Source: Streptomyces sp. MMG1533
Lineage (GTDB): Bacteria > Actinomycetota > Actinomycetes > Streptomycetales > Streptomycetaceae
DNA: 64,000 nt
NCBI RefSeq assembly: GCF_001279775.1
Contig: NZ_LGDG01000052.1
Location: forward strand, 1 to 64,000
Direction of reading: 5' to 3'
Below the pieces are notes generated by a model that was not told where the DNA came from, did no database searches, and saw only the letters and a list, made by a program, of their open reading frames with translations. Shown here piece after piece: positions 8,733 through 17,494 of the stretch; within the stretch, counting starts at the first letter, position 1, and the number at the start of each line of letters is the position of its first letter. The position numbers and the translations under genes are program-made.

Positions 8733-8911
8733 GTCCGCTCCCGGCCGTCCGCACCCGTACCTGTCTCGACGCTACGACCGTGGCCGGCGATGCACCACTC
8801 GAACGGCGCAACGTCGGCTCTCGCGGGCCACCAGGCGATCGTCCTGCCCGGCGCGGCTCAGCGTGGCCCGCAGCCGTGATCTTGCGTTCATGGTGTTCAC
8901 CCGAACCGCTT

Positions 8912-8928
8912 ATGGACCACTGGACCCC
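8912..8928 (+). promoter_or_regulatory. candidate MocR-type direct-repeat operator
   Basis: ATGGACCACTGGACCCC contains a direct repeat of TGGACC separated by AC, or GGTCCA-GT-GGTCCA on the other strand. MocR/PdxR regulators bind direct repeats with a GTGGWC-like core, and a MocR gene ends this gene set, so this is a plausible control site. It also opens a 15-codon frame (8912-8959) without a ribosome site. Confidence 0.4.
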
Positions 8929-9002
8929 GCATGCTTTGGATCTGTCGGCCGGGCCATGACCGCGACAGGGTGAGACGACAACGAACCCTGCGGAGGCCCT
9001 CC

Positions 9003-9608
9003 TTGAGCATCGCGTTCCTACTGACCAGCCTCGTCGTGGTGGTCACCCCCGGCACCGGCGTGGTCTACACCCTCGCCGCCGGACTGTCCCACGGCCGCCG
9101 CGCGAGCCTCATCGCCGCATTCGGCTGCACCCTCGGCACCGTGCCGCACCTGATCGCGACGATCACCGGCCTCGCCGCACTGCTGCACACCAGCGCCGTC
9201 GCCTACGAGACGGTGAAGTATCTTGGCGTCGGATATCTCCTGTACATGGCGTGGGCGACGCTGCGCGACAAGGACGCGCTGACGGTCGAGACGGCATCCG
9301 AGCCACGACCGGCGTCCCGCGTGATCGTCTCCGCGGTGCTGCTCAACCTGCTCAACCCCAAGCTCACGATGTTCTTCGTCGCGTTCCTTCCGCAGTTCGT
9401 CCCCGCCGGAGAGTCCGGCTCCCTCGGCGCGATGCTCCGGCTCGGCACCGTCTTCATGGCCCTCACCTTCGTCGTCTTCGCCGCCTACGGCCTGTGCGCC
9501 GCGGCCGTACGCCACCATGTGCTGGCCCGGCCCCAGGTGATGACCGGCATCCGCCGGGTGTTCGCCGTCTGCTTCGTGGGCCTGAGTGCACGACTGGCGG
9601 TGGCGTGA
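9003..9608 (+). CDS. LysE-family exporter
   Basis: This 201-residue inner-membrane protein has about six hydrophobic segments and the LysE/RhtB family signature TPGTGVVYTLAAGLSHGRR at residues 14-32. LLNPKLTMFFVAFLPQFV in the middle is also typical. The family exports amino acids or derivatives. The TTG at 9003 is chosen because GGAGG lies 6 nt upstream and residues before it are not family-like. The next gene starts within or just after this stop (GTGA overlap or ATG at 9611), and the MocR regulator follows, suggesting one transcript. Confidence 0.85.
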   Translation: MSIAFLLTSLVVVVTPGTGVVYTLAAGLSHGRRASLIAAFGCTLGTVPHLIATITGLAALLHTSAVAYETVKYLGVGYLLYMAWATLRDKDALTVETASEPRPASRVIVSAVLLNLLNPKLTMFFVAFLPQFVPAGESGSLGAMLRLGTVFMALTFVVFAAYGLCAAAVRHHVLARPQVMTGIRRVFAVCFVGLSARLAVA

Positions 9609-9610
9609 GC

Positions 9611-10342
9611 ATGCGCTTCCGGCACGCGGACACCCTCTGGTCCGACTATCCCGAACTCGCCGCCGGCGCCCTCTACGCCACCGGCATCGACACCACCGCC
9701 GACGTCGCCCCACGCGTCGCCGAGTACACCTCCCGCGCCACGACCCGGCTGGGCGGCGCCTCCGAGAGCACGTTCCCCGAAGTGCTGGCCTGGCGGCGGG
9801 CCTTCTCCCGGATGGGGCTCAAGCCGACGCAGTACCGGTGCGCCTCGGAATCGCTGCTGCGGCGGCTGCGCAAGGAGGGCGAACTGCCCCGCATCCACCC
9901 GGTGGTCGACCTGTGCAACGCACTCTCGGTCGCCTACGGCGTACCGGTCGCGGTCCTCGACGTCGACCGCATCTGCGGCCCCCTGCTCGAGGTGCGCCAC
10001 GCCGTCGGCGACGAGCACTACACGACCTTCGGCGGCGGCACCGAGCACCCCGCACCCGGCGAGGTGACCTTCGCCGACTCCGCCGGCCGGGCACACGCCC
10101 GCCGTTGGACCAACCGCCAGAGCGGCCACTCCGCGGTCGGCGAGCACACCACCCGCATCCTCGTGGTCACGGAAGCCATGCACGAGGGCGGTGCGGAGGC
10201 CGTACCGGAGCTGCTGAAGACCGCCGCCGAGGAACTGGCCGCGCACTGGCCGACCACCACGGCGTCGGCCGTCCTCACCCGCTCCGCGCCGGAGTTCGTC
10301 TTCAGCGACCAGATTCCGGCCGAGGTGCGCAGGGGCGCATGA
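9611..10342 (+). CDS. free-standing B3/B4 (PheRS beta editing-type) domain protein
   Basis: This 243-residue cytoplasmic protein matches the B3/B4 domain of the phenylalanyl-tRNA synthetase beta subunit, the domain that hydrolyses misacylated tRNA. Visible family features are the ESTFPEVLAWRRAFSRMG region, KPTQYRCASESLLRRL, IHPVVDLCNALSVAYGVPV and GEVTFADSAGRAHARRW. The stand-alone version could clear a mischarged tRNA or a non-protein amino acid; this is inference. A GTG at 9605 overlapping the lysE stop is an alternative start. It lies between an amino-acid-type exporter and a PLP-binding regulator. Confidence 0.8.
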   Translation: MRFRHADTLWSDYPELAAGALYATGIDTTADVAPRVAEYTSRATTRLGGASESTFPEVLAWRRAFSRMGLKPTQYRCASESLLRRLRKEGELPRIHPVVDLCNALSVAYGVPVAVLDVDRICGPLLEVRHAVGDEHYTTFGGGTEHPAPGEVTFADSAGRAHARRWTNRQSGHSAVGEHTTRILVVTEAMHEGGAEAVPELLKTAAEELAAHWPTTTASAVLTRSAPEFVFSDQIPAEVRRGA

Positions 10343-10346
10343 CACC

Positions 10347-11969
10347 ATGAGCCCGATGAACGAGGGGGACCGGACAGCGCACGGACGGAGCGCCGCCGAG
10401 CCCGCGCCGGCGGCCGGCGGCGCTCCTGCTCGGGGTTCCGGCCCGGCCGGGCCGGAGGACGGCGGCTCCCCGGCGTACGGGTCCGACTTCCTCCAGCTCG
10501 ACGCCGATGACGCCTCCGGTTCCGGAAAGGCCGACTGGCTGGCCCGGCGGCTGCGCCAGGCCATAGCCGACGGCCGCCTCGCGGTGGGCAGCAGGCTGCC
10601 GCCCACCCGGGTCCTCGCCGGCGAGTTGCGTGTCTCCCGCGGAGTGGTCACCGAGGCATACCGACGGCTCACCGAGGACGGCCATGTCGAGGGACGCCGG
10701 CGCGGCGGGACGGTGGTGGTCGCGGCCCCCGCCGTGCCACCGCCCGCGTCCCCCACCGGCCGCGCCGGTGCGGTCGACGACGCCGTCACGGGCACGCTCT
10801 TCGTGGGCGAACCCGGCCCCGAGGTCTTCGACGCCCTGCGTGCCGTCCGCGCCCGCGTCGACTTCACCCCCGGCCAGCCCGACCTCGCCGCGTTCCCCCG
10901 TACCGCCTGGCTGCGCGCGGAACGGGCCGTGCTCACCGACCTGTCCGCCGAGCACCTCGGCTACGGCGACCCCCGCGGCGCCCCGCAGCTGCGCCACGCC
11001 GTCGCCCGGTGGCTGGCGCGCAGCCGGGGCATCCGCGTGGAACCGGACGAGGTGCTGATCGTCGCCGGCACCGCACAGGCGCTCACCCTGCTGCACCCCG
11101 TGCTGCGGGCGGCAGGCATCGACAGCGTCGCGGTGGAGGACCCGGGCTCGCTCGGCACCCGCCAGCACCTTTTGAACGGAGCCCTGGCCACCCCGCCGGT
11201 ACCGGTCGACGACGACGGTGTCCGCGTGGACGCACTGCGCGCCACCGGCGCCCGCGCGGCGCTGCTCACCCCCGCCCACCAGTTCCCCACCGGCGTGGTC
11301 ATGAGCGGCGAACGCCGCCGCGAACTCCTGCGCTGGGCCGAGGACGGCGGCCTGATCGTGGAGGACGACTACGACGCGGAACACCGCTACGACCGGCCGC
11401 CGGTACCGGCACTGCGTGCCCTGCTCGCCGACCACGTGTGCTACGCGGGCAGCGTCTCCAAACTCCTCGCACCCGCCCTGCGGATCGGCTGGCTGGTGCC
11501 ACCGCCCCGCTATCGCGACGCGCTGACCGAAGCGAAACGCTTCACGGACCTGGGCAACGCCGTCCTGCCGCAGCTGGTGCTCGCCCGCCTCATGGACTCC
11601 GGCGACCTGGAACGCCACCTGCGCCTGCTGCGCGGCCGCCACCGACGCCGCCGCGACGCGATGATCGACGCCATCGCCCGTCATCTGCCGGGCGCGACCG
11701 TGCACGGCGCCGCGGCCGGCCTTCACCTGACCGTCACGTACGAGCCGCAGGTACCCGACACCGAACTGGCCGCCGCCGCGCTCGCCCGGGGCGTGAAGTG
11801 CCAGCCCCTGTCCTGGCACCGCCAGCTCCCCGGCCGCCCCGGCCTCGTCCTCGGCTACGCGGCCGCGCCGCCCGGTGCCACCGCCGAAGGGGTGGCGGCA
11901 CTGGGCGAGGCACTGCGCACCCTGAGCCGAACCACACCGCGCACCCCGCGCCGGCCTTCGCGAGTGTGA
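10347..11969 (+). CDS. MocR/PdxR-type GntR-aminotransferase regulator
   Basis: This 540-residue regulator joins a GntR winged helix (about residues 60-125; LPPTRVLAGELRVSRGVVTEAY, EGRRRGGTVV) to a class I aminotransferase fold (about 165-530). Lys372 in SVSKLLAPALRIGW should bind pyridoxal phosphate, and VEDDYDAEHRYDR is the usual cofactor-pocket stretch. MocR proteins commonly control amino-acid, GABA or vitamin B6 genes. Here it starts 5 nt after the B3/B4 gene and so probably regulates its own operon through the repeat near 8912. The first 50 residues are a low-complexity Ala/Gly/Pro stretch. Confidence 0.85.
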   Translation: MSPMNEGDRTAHGRSAAEPAPAAGGAPARGSGPAGPEDGGSPAYGSDFLQLDADDASGSGKADWLARRLRQAIADGRLAVGSRLPPTRVLAGELRVSRGVVTEAYRRLTEDGHVEGRRRGGTVVVAAPAVPPPASPTGRAGAVDDAVTGTLFVGEPGPEVFDALRAVRARVDFTPGQPDLAAFPRTAWLRAERAVLTDLSAEHLGYGDPRGAPQLRHAVARWLARSRGIRVEPDEVLIVAGTAQALTLLHPVLRAAGIDSVAVEDPGSLGTRQHLLNGALATPPVPVDDDGVRVDALRATGARAALLTPAHQFPTGVVMSGERRRELLRWAEDGGLIVEDDYDAEHRYDRPPVPALRALLADHVCYAGSVSKLLAPALRIGWLVPPPRYRDALTEAKRFTDLGNAVLPQLVLARLMDSGDLERHLRLLRGRHRRRRDAMIDAIARHLPGATVHGAAAGLHLTVTYEPQVPDTELAAAALARGVKCQPLSWHRQLPGRPGLVLGYAAAPPGATAEGVAALGEALRTLSRTTPRTPRRPSRV

Positions 11970-11999
11970 CGCAGCGATCTCTCGCGGCTTGCGTTACAC
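11964..11999. terminator. inverted repeat overlapping the MocR stop
   Basis: GTGTGACGCA (11964-11973) and TGCGTTACAC (11990-11999) are complementary with one mismatch, and GCGA/TCGC pair inside the loop. It overlaps the MocR stop codon and may act as its terminator. Confidence 0.5.
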
Positions 12000-12227
12000 G
12001 GCGTGATCCCGGGCGTGTATGGGGGCGTTTTGACGGTCCCCGCGAGGGGTGATGGACCGCGATCAGCACCCCCGCCACATCGCCCGCCCCGCCCCCACCG
12101 CCCCGGTGCCTGCCCGCTGATCGGCCACGCCCACCGGCTCGCCCGCGACCCGCCGCCACCGACAACGATGACCATGACGTACCACCGGAACCCCGCCACG
12201 GTGACCGAAACAGAGAGGTATTAGCAT

Positions 12228-12242
12228 ATGAGCGCCACCTAG
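12228..12242 (+). other. four-codon upstream ORF (MSAT) before GAPDH
   Basis: ATG AGC GCC ACC TAG is preceded 9 nt upstream by AGAGAGG, a better ribosome site than the AAAGAGAA before the GAPDH start 16 nt downstream. It is in a different frame from GAPDH. It may load ribosomes that reinitiate at the GTG. Confidence 0.4.
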
Positions 12243-12258
12243 CTCGAAAGAGAAAACT

Positions 12259-13710
12259 GTGACTGTCAACGAGGACTCGTTCACCAACTGGAAGAACCGC
12301 GAGGAGATCGCGGAGTCGATGATCCCGATCATCGGGAGGCTGCACCGGGAGCAGGACGTCACCGTGCTGCTGCACAGCCGTTCCCTGGTGAACAAGTCAG
12401 TGGTCAGCATTCTCAAGACCCACCGGTTCGCCCGGCAGATCGCCGGGGAGGAACTGTCGGTCACCGAGACTTGGCCGTTCCTCCAGGCCCTCACCACGCT
12501 CGACCTCGGCCCGTCCCAGATCGACATCGGCATGCTGGCCGCGACGTACCGGACCGACGACCGCGGCCTGTCGGTGGAGGCCTTCACGGCCGAGGCCGTC
12601 GCCGGTGCCACGGGCGCCAACAAGATCGAGCGCCGTGAGGGGCGCGACGTCGTCCTGTACGGCTTCGGCCGCATCGGCCGCCTCGTCGCCCGCCTGCTGA
12701 TCGAGAAGTCCGGCTCCGGCAACGGCCTCAGGCTGCGCGCCATCGTCGTCCGCGGCGGTGGCCGGGCCGCCGAGGATCTCGTCAAGCGTGCCTCGCTGCT
12801 GCGCCGTGACTCCATCCACGGCCAGTTCCAGGGCACGATCACCGTCGACGAGGCGAACAGCGCGATCATCGCCAACGGCAACGAGATCAAGGTGATCTAC
12901 GCCAACGACCCGTCGGAGGTCGACTACACGGCGTACGGCATCAAGGACGCCATCCTCATCGACAACACCGGCAAGTGGCGCGACCGCGAGGGTCTGTCGC
13001 AGCACCTGCGCCCCGGCGTCGACAAGGTCGTCCTGACCGCGCCGGGCAAGGGCGACGTCCCCAACATCGTGCACGGCGTCAACCACGACACCATCAAGCC
13101 GGACGAGCAGGTCATCTCCTGCGCCTCCTGCACCACCAACGCGATCGTTCCGCCGCTGAAGGCGATGGCGGACGAGTACGGAGTCCTGCGCGGCCACGTG
13201 GAGACCGTCCACTCGTTCACCAACGACCAGAACCTGCTGGACAACTACCACAAGGCCGACCGCCGAGGCCGCTCGGCGCCGCTCAACATGGTCATCACCG
13301 AGACCGGTGCCGCCTCCGCCGTCGCCAAGGCACTGCCCGACCTCAAGGCGCCGATCACCGGCAGCTCGATCCGCGTCCCCGTGCCGGACGTCTCGATCGC
13401 GATCCTCAACCTCCAGCTCGCTCGCGCAACGACCCGCGAAGAGGTACTCGACCACCTCCGCGACGTGTCCCTGACCTCGCCGCTCAAGCGCCAGATCGAC
13501 TTCACCACCGCCCCCGACGCGGTCTCCAGCGACTTCATCGGCTCGCGCCACGCGTCGATCGTCGACGCCGGCGCCACCAAGGTCGAGGGCGACAACGCGA
13601 TCCTCTACCTCTGGTACGACAACGAGTTCGGCTACTCCTGCCAGGTCATCCGAGTCGTCCAGTACGTCTCCGGAGTGGAGTACCCCACCTACCCGGCCCC
13701 GCAGGTCTGA
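12259..13710 (+). CDS. gap: long-type glyceraldehyde-3-phosphate dehydrogenase
   Basis: This 483-residue enzyme would convert glyceraldehyde-3-phosphate to 1,3-bisphosphoglycerate with NAD(P). It has an N-terminal extension of about 130 residues (MTVNEDSFTNWKNREEIAE onwards) before the NAD-binding motif YGFGRIGR. Catalytic Cys291 lies in SCASCTTN, and LYLWYDNEFGYS is the C-terminal family signature. This long form is known in streptomycetes beside the standard glycolytic enzyme; a gluconeogenic or specialised role is often assumed. The GTG start is supported by the conserved N-terminus. Upstream lie a mini-ORF and about 290 nt with a hairpin from the previous gene. Confidence 0.9.
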   Translation: MTVNEDSFTNWKNREEIAESMIPIIGRLHREQDVTVLLHSRSLVNKSVVSILKTHRFARQIAGEELSVTETWPFLQALTTLDLGPSQIDIGMLAATYRTDDRGLSVEAFTAEAVAGATGANKIERREGRDVVLYGFGRIGRLVARLLIEKSGSGNGLRLRAIVVRGGGRAAEDLVKRASLLRRDSIHGQFQGTITVDEANSAIIANGNEIKVIYANDPSEVDYTAYGIKDAILIDNTGKWRDREGLSQHLRPGVDKVVLTAPGKGDVPNIVHGVNHDTIKPDEQVISCASCTTNAIVPPLKAMADEYGVLRGHVETVHSFTNDQNLLDNYHKADRRGRSAPLNMVITETGAASAVAKALPDLKAPITGSSIRVPVPDVSIAILNLQLARATTREEVLDHLRDVSLTSPLKRQIDFTTAPDAVSSDFIGSRHASIVDAGATKVEGDNAILYLWYDNEFGYSCQVIRVVQYVSGVEYPTYPAPQV

Positions 13711-13849
13711 TCCCGGAGGCGGCGCGCTCCGACGAACGGATCCGCGCCGCCTCAAGGCCACGGCGGCGACTTGGGCGCCAGATGTCCTCCCAGCGGCATC
13801 GTTGATCACTACGAAGTGGTAACAGGACGCAACCATAAGGGGAGTTGGC

Positions 13850-13858
13850 ATGGTCTAG
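13850..13858 (+). other. in-frame two-codon ORF ahead of the glycosyltransferase
   Basis: AAGGGGAG at 13837-13844 is placed 5 nt before ATG GTC TAG at 13850. The stop is in frame with, and two codons before, the ATG at 13865 that opens the glycosyltransferase. Either this is a minimal leader or the original start has been closed by an amber mutation. Confidence 0.5.
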
Positions 13859-13864
13859 TCCGCC

Positions 13865-15130
13865 ATGAAGATCTCTTTCCTGCTCCACAACGCCTACGGA
13901 ATCGGAGGCACGATCACCACCACCTTCAACCTGGCGCACGCACTGGCCGAGCGGCACGAGGTGGAGATCGTCTCCGTCCTGCGCCACCGGGAGCACCCGA
14001 ACTTCACCCTGGACCCGAAGGTGTCGCTGCGGCCCCTGGTGGATCTCAGGCAGGAGAAGGAGCATCCCTTACACCTGAGACCGGCGAGGGTGTTCCCGCG
14101 GGCCGAGTACCGGTACGGGCAGTACAGCGAGTTGACCGACCAGCGGATCGGCGAGTGCCTCGCCACGATCGACGCCGACGTGGTGATAGGCACCAGACCG
14201 GGGCTCAACGTCCATCTCGCGCTCCAGACACCGAGCCACGTCGGACGCATCGGGCAGGAGCACCTCACCCTGGACAACCATCCGCCACGGCTTCGGAACA
14301 CGCTGCGCCGGGCCTACCGCCGCCTCGACGTACTCACCACCGTGACCGAGGCGGACGCCGCCGCCTACCGACGCAAGATGAGGCTGCCCGGCGTACGGGT
14401 GGAGGCGCTCCCGAACAGCGTGCCGGATCCCACGCTCCCGGCCGCGGACAGCACCGCGAAGGTGGTCGTCGCGGCCGGCCGGCTGGTCCAGGTGAAACGA
14501 TACGACCTGCTCATAGAGGCCTTCGCCGCGGTCGCCGCCGAGTACCCGGACTGGCAGCTGCGCATCTACGGCAAGGGTGAGGAGCACGATCGGCTGCGAC
14601 AGCTCATCGTGGACCTGGGTCTGTGGAACAACGTCTTCCTGATGGGTGCCGCGGCGCCCATGGAGGCGGAGTGGGTGAAGGGTTCGATCGGCGCGGCCGC
14701 CTCCAACTTCGAGCCGTTCGGCATGACGATCGTCGAGGCGATGCGCTGCGGACTGCCGGTGGTGAGCACCGACTGCCCCTACGGACCCGGTGAAATCATC
14801 GACGACGGGGTCGACGGCAGGCTGGTACCCGTAGGGGACCGTGACGCGCTGGGCGCGGCCCTGCTGGAACTGGTCCGTGACGACGACCGCCGCCGCCGTA
14901 TGGGCAGCGCGGCCCTCGAGAACGCGCGGCGGTTCGCTCCCGGCCCCGTGGTCGAGCAGGCCGAACAGCTCCTCGCAGAGGCGGTCGCGGCGCGACAGGC
15001 GGGCCGACCGGCCGCACAAGAACGCCTCGGCGCGGGTCGTGTCCTGGTCAGCCAGGGCTTCGCCGCCCGCGACGCCGCGTTCACCGCGGCCAGCGGTGCG
15101 CTGCGCATGGTACGGAAGGAACAGCGGTGA
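13865..15130 (+). CDS. GT4 family glycosyltransferase
   Basis: This 421-residue retaining glycosyltransferase has the GT-B fold of family 4. The N-terminal half begins KISFLLHNAYGIGGTITTTF, where the acceptor-side Gly-Gly loop is clear. The C-terminal half has AAGRLVQVKRYDLLIEAF and the E-x7-E motif EPFGMTIVE that binds the nucleotide-sugar donor. It probably builds a surface polysaccharide or teichoic-acid-like polymer in the cytoplasm. The only good ribosome site serves ATG 13850 in the same frame, which is blocked by TAG after two codons. The stop overlaps the next gene (GTGA). Confidence 0.85.
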   Translation: MKISFLLHNAYGIGGTITTTFNLAHALAERHEVEIVSVLRHREHPNFTLDPKVSLRPLVDLRQEKEHPLHLRPARVFPRAEYRYGQYSELTDQRIGECLATIDADVVIGTRPGLNVHLALQTPSHVGRIGQEHLTLDNHPPRLRNTLRRAYRRLDVLTTVTEADAAAYRRKMRLPGVRVEALPNSVPDPTLPAADSTAKVVVAAGRLVQVKRYDLLIEAFAAVAAEYPDWQLRIYGKGEEHDRLRQLIVDLGLWNNVFLMGAAAPMEAEWVKGSIGAAASNFEPFGMTIVEAMRCGLPVVSTDCPYGPGEIIDDGVDGRLVPVGDRDALGAALLELVRDDDRRRRMGSAALENARRFAPGPVVEQAEQLLAEAVAARQAGRPAAQERLGAGRVLVSQGFAARDAAFTAASGALRMVRKEQR

Positions 15131-15954
15131 GCATGGAGCAGGACACTGCGCCCCCACGCGTTGCCTGCGTGGTGGATACGGACGGCCGGATCACCTTCGA
15201 CGTGCCGCTGGACTCGGCCGAAGGGAAGCAGCAGTTGCTGCTGCGGCTGCGCCCGAAGAAGGGACAGCCCGAAGAGACTCTCCACGTCCTCGACCTGGAG
15301 CCCGTCGACGACAGGCGCCAACGCGTCGTCCTCGGCCCGCAACCGGCCCTCACGGAGGGCCGGTGGGACGTGTACCTCCTCCGGGAAGCGGGTTCCGGGC
15401 GACAGCGTCTGCGTCCGGGCCTGCGCGACCTGCGGGCGCTCGTCGACGGACACCAGAGCGACCGGCAGACCCCACTGGCCGTACGGATTCCCTACGCGAC
15501 CAAGGACGGCTATCTCGCCGTACGGGCCTGGCTGCGCCCTGCTCACGCGGAGGTCGGCGCCATCGACCTCACCGACCGGTCGACGACCGTCGGAGCACGC
15601 CTGCACGGCGCCACGCTCCAGGAGGGGGCCGTAGTGCGCCTGCGCCGACGGGGCGGCAGTGGCACCGTCCTCACCCTGGAACCGCGGGCCGGAGAGGACG
15701 GCCGAAGCTTCTCCTTCACGGTCGACCACGGCGAGTTGGCCGTGGCGACGGGCGCCGGGAGCGGCGTCTGGGACGCCTTCGTCGGGCCCGGCGCGGGGGC
15801 GCCTGCCATCCGGATCGCCCGTCTTCTGGACGACGTGGCGGACCGCAAGGAGGTGTTCGTCTACCCGGCGGCCAGGGTCGATGGTGCCGTCCTGCGTCCC
15901 TACTACACAGTCGACAACGACCTCTCCGTGGAGGTGACGAAGGCCGCGGTGTGA
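15127..15954 (+). CDS. unknown partner of the glycosyltransferase
   Basis: This 275-residue protein has no recognisable catalytic motif, no signal peptide and no membrane segment. It is beta-rich, with repeated short strands such as RITFDVPLD, GRWDVYLL, LAVRIPYATKDGYLAVRAWLRP and VWDAFVGPG, suggesting two or three immunoglobulin- or jelly-roll-like domains. The GTG start lies inside the glycosyltransferase stop (4-nt overlap), so the two are translationally coupled. A role in the same polysaccharide pathway, perhaps as an assembly partner, is inference only. Its stop codon falls in the first unit of a 13-nt tandem repeat. Confidence 0.65.
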   Translation: MSMEQDTAPPRVACVVDTDGRITFDVPLDSAEGKQQLLLRLRPKKGQPEETLHVLDLEPVDDRRQRVVLGPQPALTEGRWDVYLLREAGSGRQRLRPGLRDLRALVDGHQSDRQTPLAVRIPYATKDGYLAVRAWLRPAHAEVGAIDLTDRSTTVGARLHGATLQEGAVVRLRRRGGSGTVLTLEPRAGEDGRSFSFTVDHGELAVATGAGSGVWDAFVGPGAGAPAIRIARLLDDVADRKEVFVYPAARVDGAVLRPYYTVDNDLSVEVTKAAV

Positions 15955-15999
15955 CGGGGCGGTGTGACGGGGCGGTGTGACGGGGCGGTGTGACGGCGC
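15948..15999 (+). repeat. four tandem 13-nt repeats over a stop codon
   Basis: The unit GGTGTGACGGGGC is repeated at 15948, 15961, 15974 and 15987, the last with one mismatch. Because 13 is not a multiple of three, the TGA in successive units stops all three frames. The first TGA ends the upstream gene. Confidence 0.9.
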
Positions 16000-16152
16000 G
16001 GTGAGCCGTGCCGCAAAGGAGGCCGTCAGACGCGTGCTGGGGCACGGGACGCGAGGGACCGCGCAGACGCGCAGCCGCTCGACGCCCCGGCCCACGGGCC
16101 GGGAGCCCGCAAGCGCCCCCGGACTACGTGAGGATCCGCCTGGGTCCGCGTC

Positions 16153-17316
16153 TCATCTGTGTCTGACGGCGCGGTCGTGGAGGGACCCGGAAGCCGTGTC
16201 CCGCCGAAACGCCCACGCCATCTTCGGCTCCATCACGCATCGGAACACCCGACGGACGGGCGGCGTGCACAGCGCCGTCACGACCGCGCCGGCAACGAGG
16301 GTGACGGTGATCTCGCCGAGCGGCCGGTGGGTCCAGTCGAGACGGGACCAGTGCCAGTGATTGGCGGCCTGGACGACGAATCCGTGCAGCAGATAGCCGT
16401 ACAGCGTGCCCGCGCCCAGTGCGGAGAACCACGTCCGTCGTCCTGGCACCCATGCGAGGAAACAGGCGACCAGGGTCAGGGAGCAGCCGAACAGGGCCAG
16501 TGTCATGACGGGCCCGTACCACGCGGGCACGCCGAGTTCCTCGGCGGCGCGGCGATGGAAGAACCAGGCGTAGTCCATCCGCGGCACCGCCCAGTACGCC
16601 ACGGCGAGCGCACACGCGAAGACCGGCACGGCCAGGACGCGCGCCTCGCGGCGCCGCACCAGCCGGAAGTGCTCCGGCTTCAGGCACAGGCCGAGCACGA
16701 AGTAGGGCAGGAACTGCAGAGCGCGCTGCAGGTCGAGGTCGCTGCCGATGGACGGTGACAGCGTCGCCAGCGCCGCGATGCCGAGCGCGAGCGGCAGCGG
16801 ATGGCGCACGCTCTTCCAGAGGGGAGTGGTCAGCCGCCAGATGAACAGCGCCGCCAGGAACCACGTCAGATAGAGCGGATCCAGCAGGCTGACCGGCCGG
16901 TCCGGAACGTTGTCGGTCCACCTGGTGAAGAGGGTGTACGCCGTCTCGAAGACGACGTAAGGGACGACCACACCGGTGATCAGTCGCTTGAGCTTCTGCG
17001 GGCTCGCGTCGAAGCCGCGCGAGAAGTACCCGGAGATGACGATGAACGCCGGCATGTGGAAGGCGTAGACGATCGTGTAAAGCGCGGTGACGGTACGGCT
17101 TTCGGAGCGCAGCGGCTCCCAGACGTGTCCCATGGCCACCAGCACGATCGCCAGGTACTTGGCGTTGTCGAAGAAGGCGTCGCGCTGCTTCGTCCGCTCG
17201 GGTGCGGTCCGGGCCGCGGACGTCGTCCCCCGCGCCACCCCGCCGTCGGCGGCCGTCCCTGCCGACCCCGGCGCCATCGCACGGTCGGGCAGGGCGTGCG
17301 TGGTTTCGCTCACCAC
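16153..17316 (-). CDS. membrane acyltransferase (acyltransferase-3 type), copy 1
   Basis: This 387-residue protein has about ten hydrophobic helices and belongs to the acyltransferase-3/OpgC-like membrane family, which acetylates or succinylates glycans or antibiotics. After a variable N-tail of about 45 residues comes RDAFFDNAKYLAIVLVAMGH, carrying the family's helix-1 histidine. FHMPAFIVISGYFSRG and LYLTWFLAALFIWRL follow. A GTG-GTG pair opens the gene, with GGGGGGT upstream. It is a close paralog of the gene at 54209-55372, and the similarity continues into the promoter region. Confidence 0.85.
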   Translation of the reverse strand: MVSETTHALPDRAMAPGSAGTAADGGVARGTTSAARTAPERTKQRDAFFDNAKYLAIVLVAMGHVWEPLRSESRTVTALYTIVYAFHMPAFIVISGYFSRGFDASPQKLKRLITGVVVPYVVFETAYTLFTRWTDNVPDRPVSLLDPLYLTWFLAALFIWRLTTPLWKSVRHPLPLALGIAALATLSPSIGSDLDLQRALQFLPYFVLGLCLKPEHFRLVRRREARVLAVPVFACALAVAYWAVPRMDYAWFFHRRAAEELGVPAWYGPVMTLALFGCSLTLVACFLAWVPGRRTWFSALGAGTLYGYLLHGFVVQAANHWHWSRLDWTHRPLGEITVTLVAGAVVTALCTPPVRRVFRCVMEPKMAWAFRRDTASGSLHDRAVRHR

Positions 17317-17473
17317 ACCCCCCGCGCGTCATATGGGGAACGCGCACGGGGGAATACGCGTCTTACTGAAGTGGCAACTGTGGGGGGAGAGCACGGCATC
17401 CCCCGCGCCTCACCACTTCTGCGGGATGTAAACCCACCTTCCGCGCCACCGAGTGGGACGCCCGGGTATGTGT

Positions 17474-17487
17474 GACTTCCGGAAGTC
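17474..17487. promoter_or_regulatory. perfect 14-bp palindrome
   Basis: GACTTCCGGAAGTC reads the same on both strands. It lies about 160 nt upstream of acyltransferase copy 1 and just before the heptad repeats. It could be a regulator site; no matching copy was noticed near the second acyltransferase. Confidence 0.4.
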
Positions 17488-17494
17488 GTCCCTA

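Noticed and set aside
8912..8959. Fifteen-codon ORF upstream of the LysE gene as a leader peptide
   Set aside because: It has no ribosome site; the repeated TGGACC is better explained as a regulator binding site.
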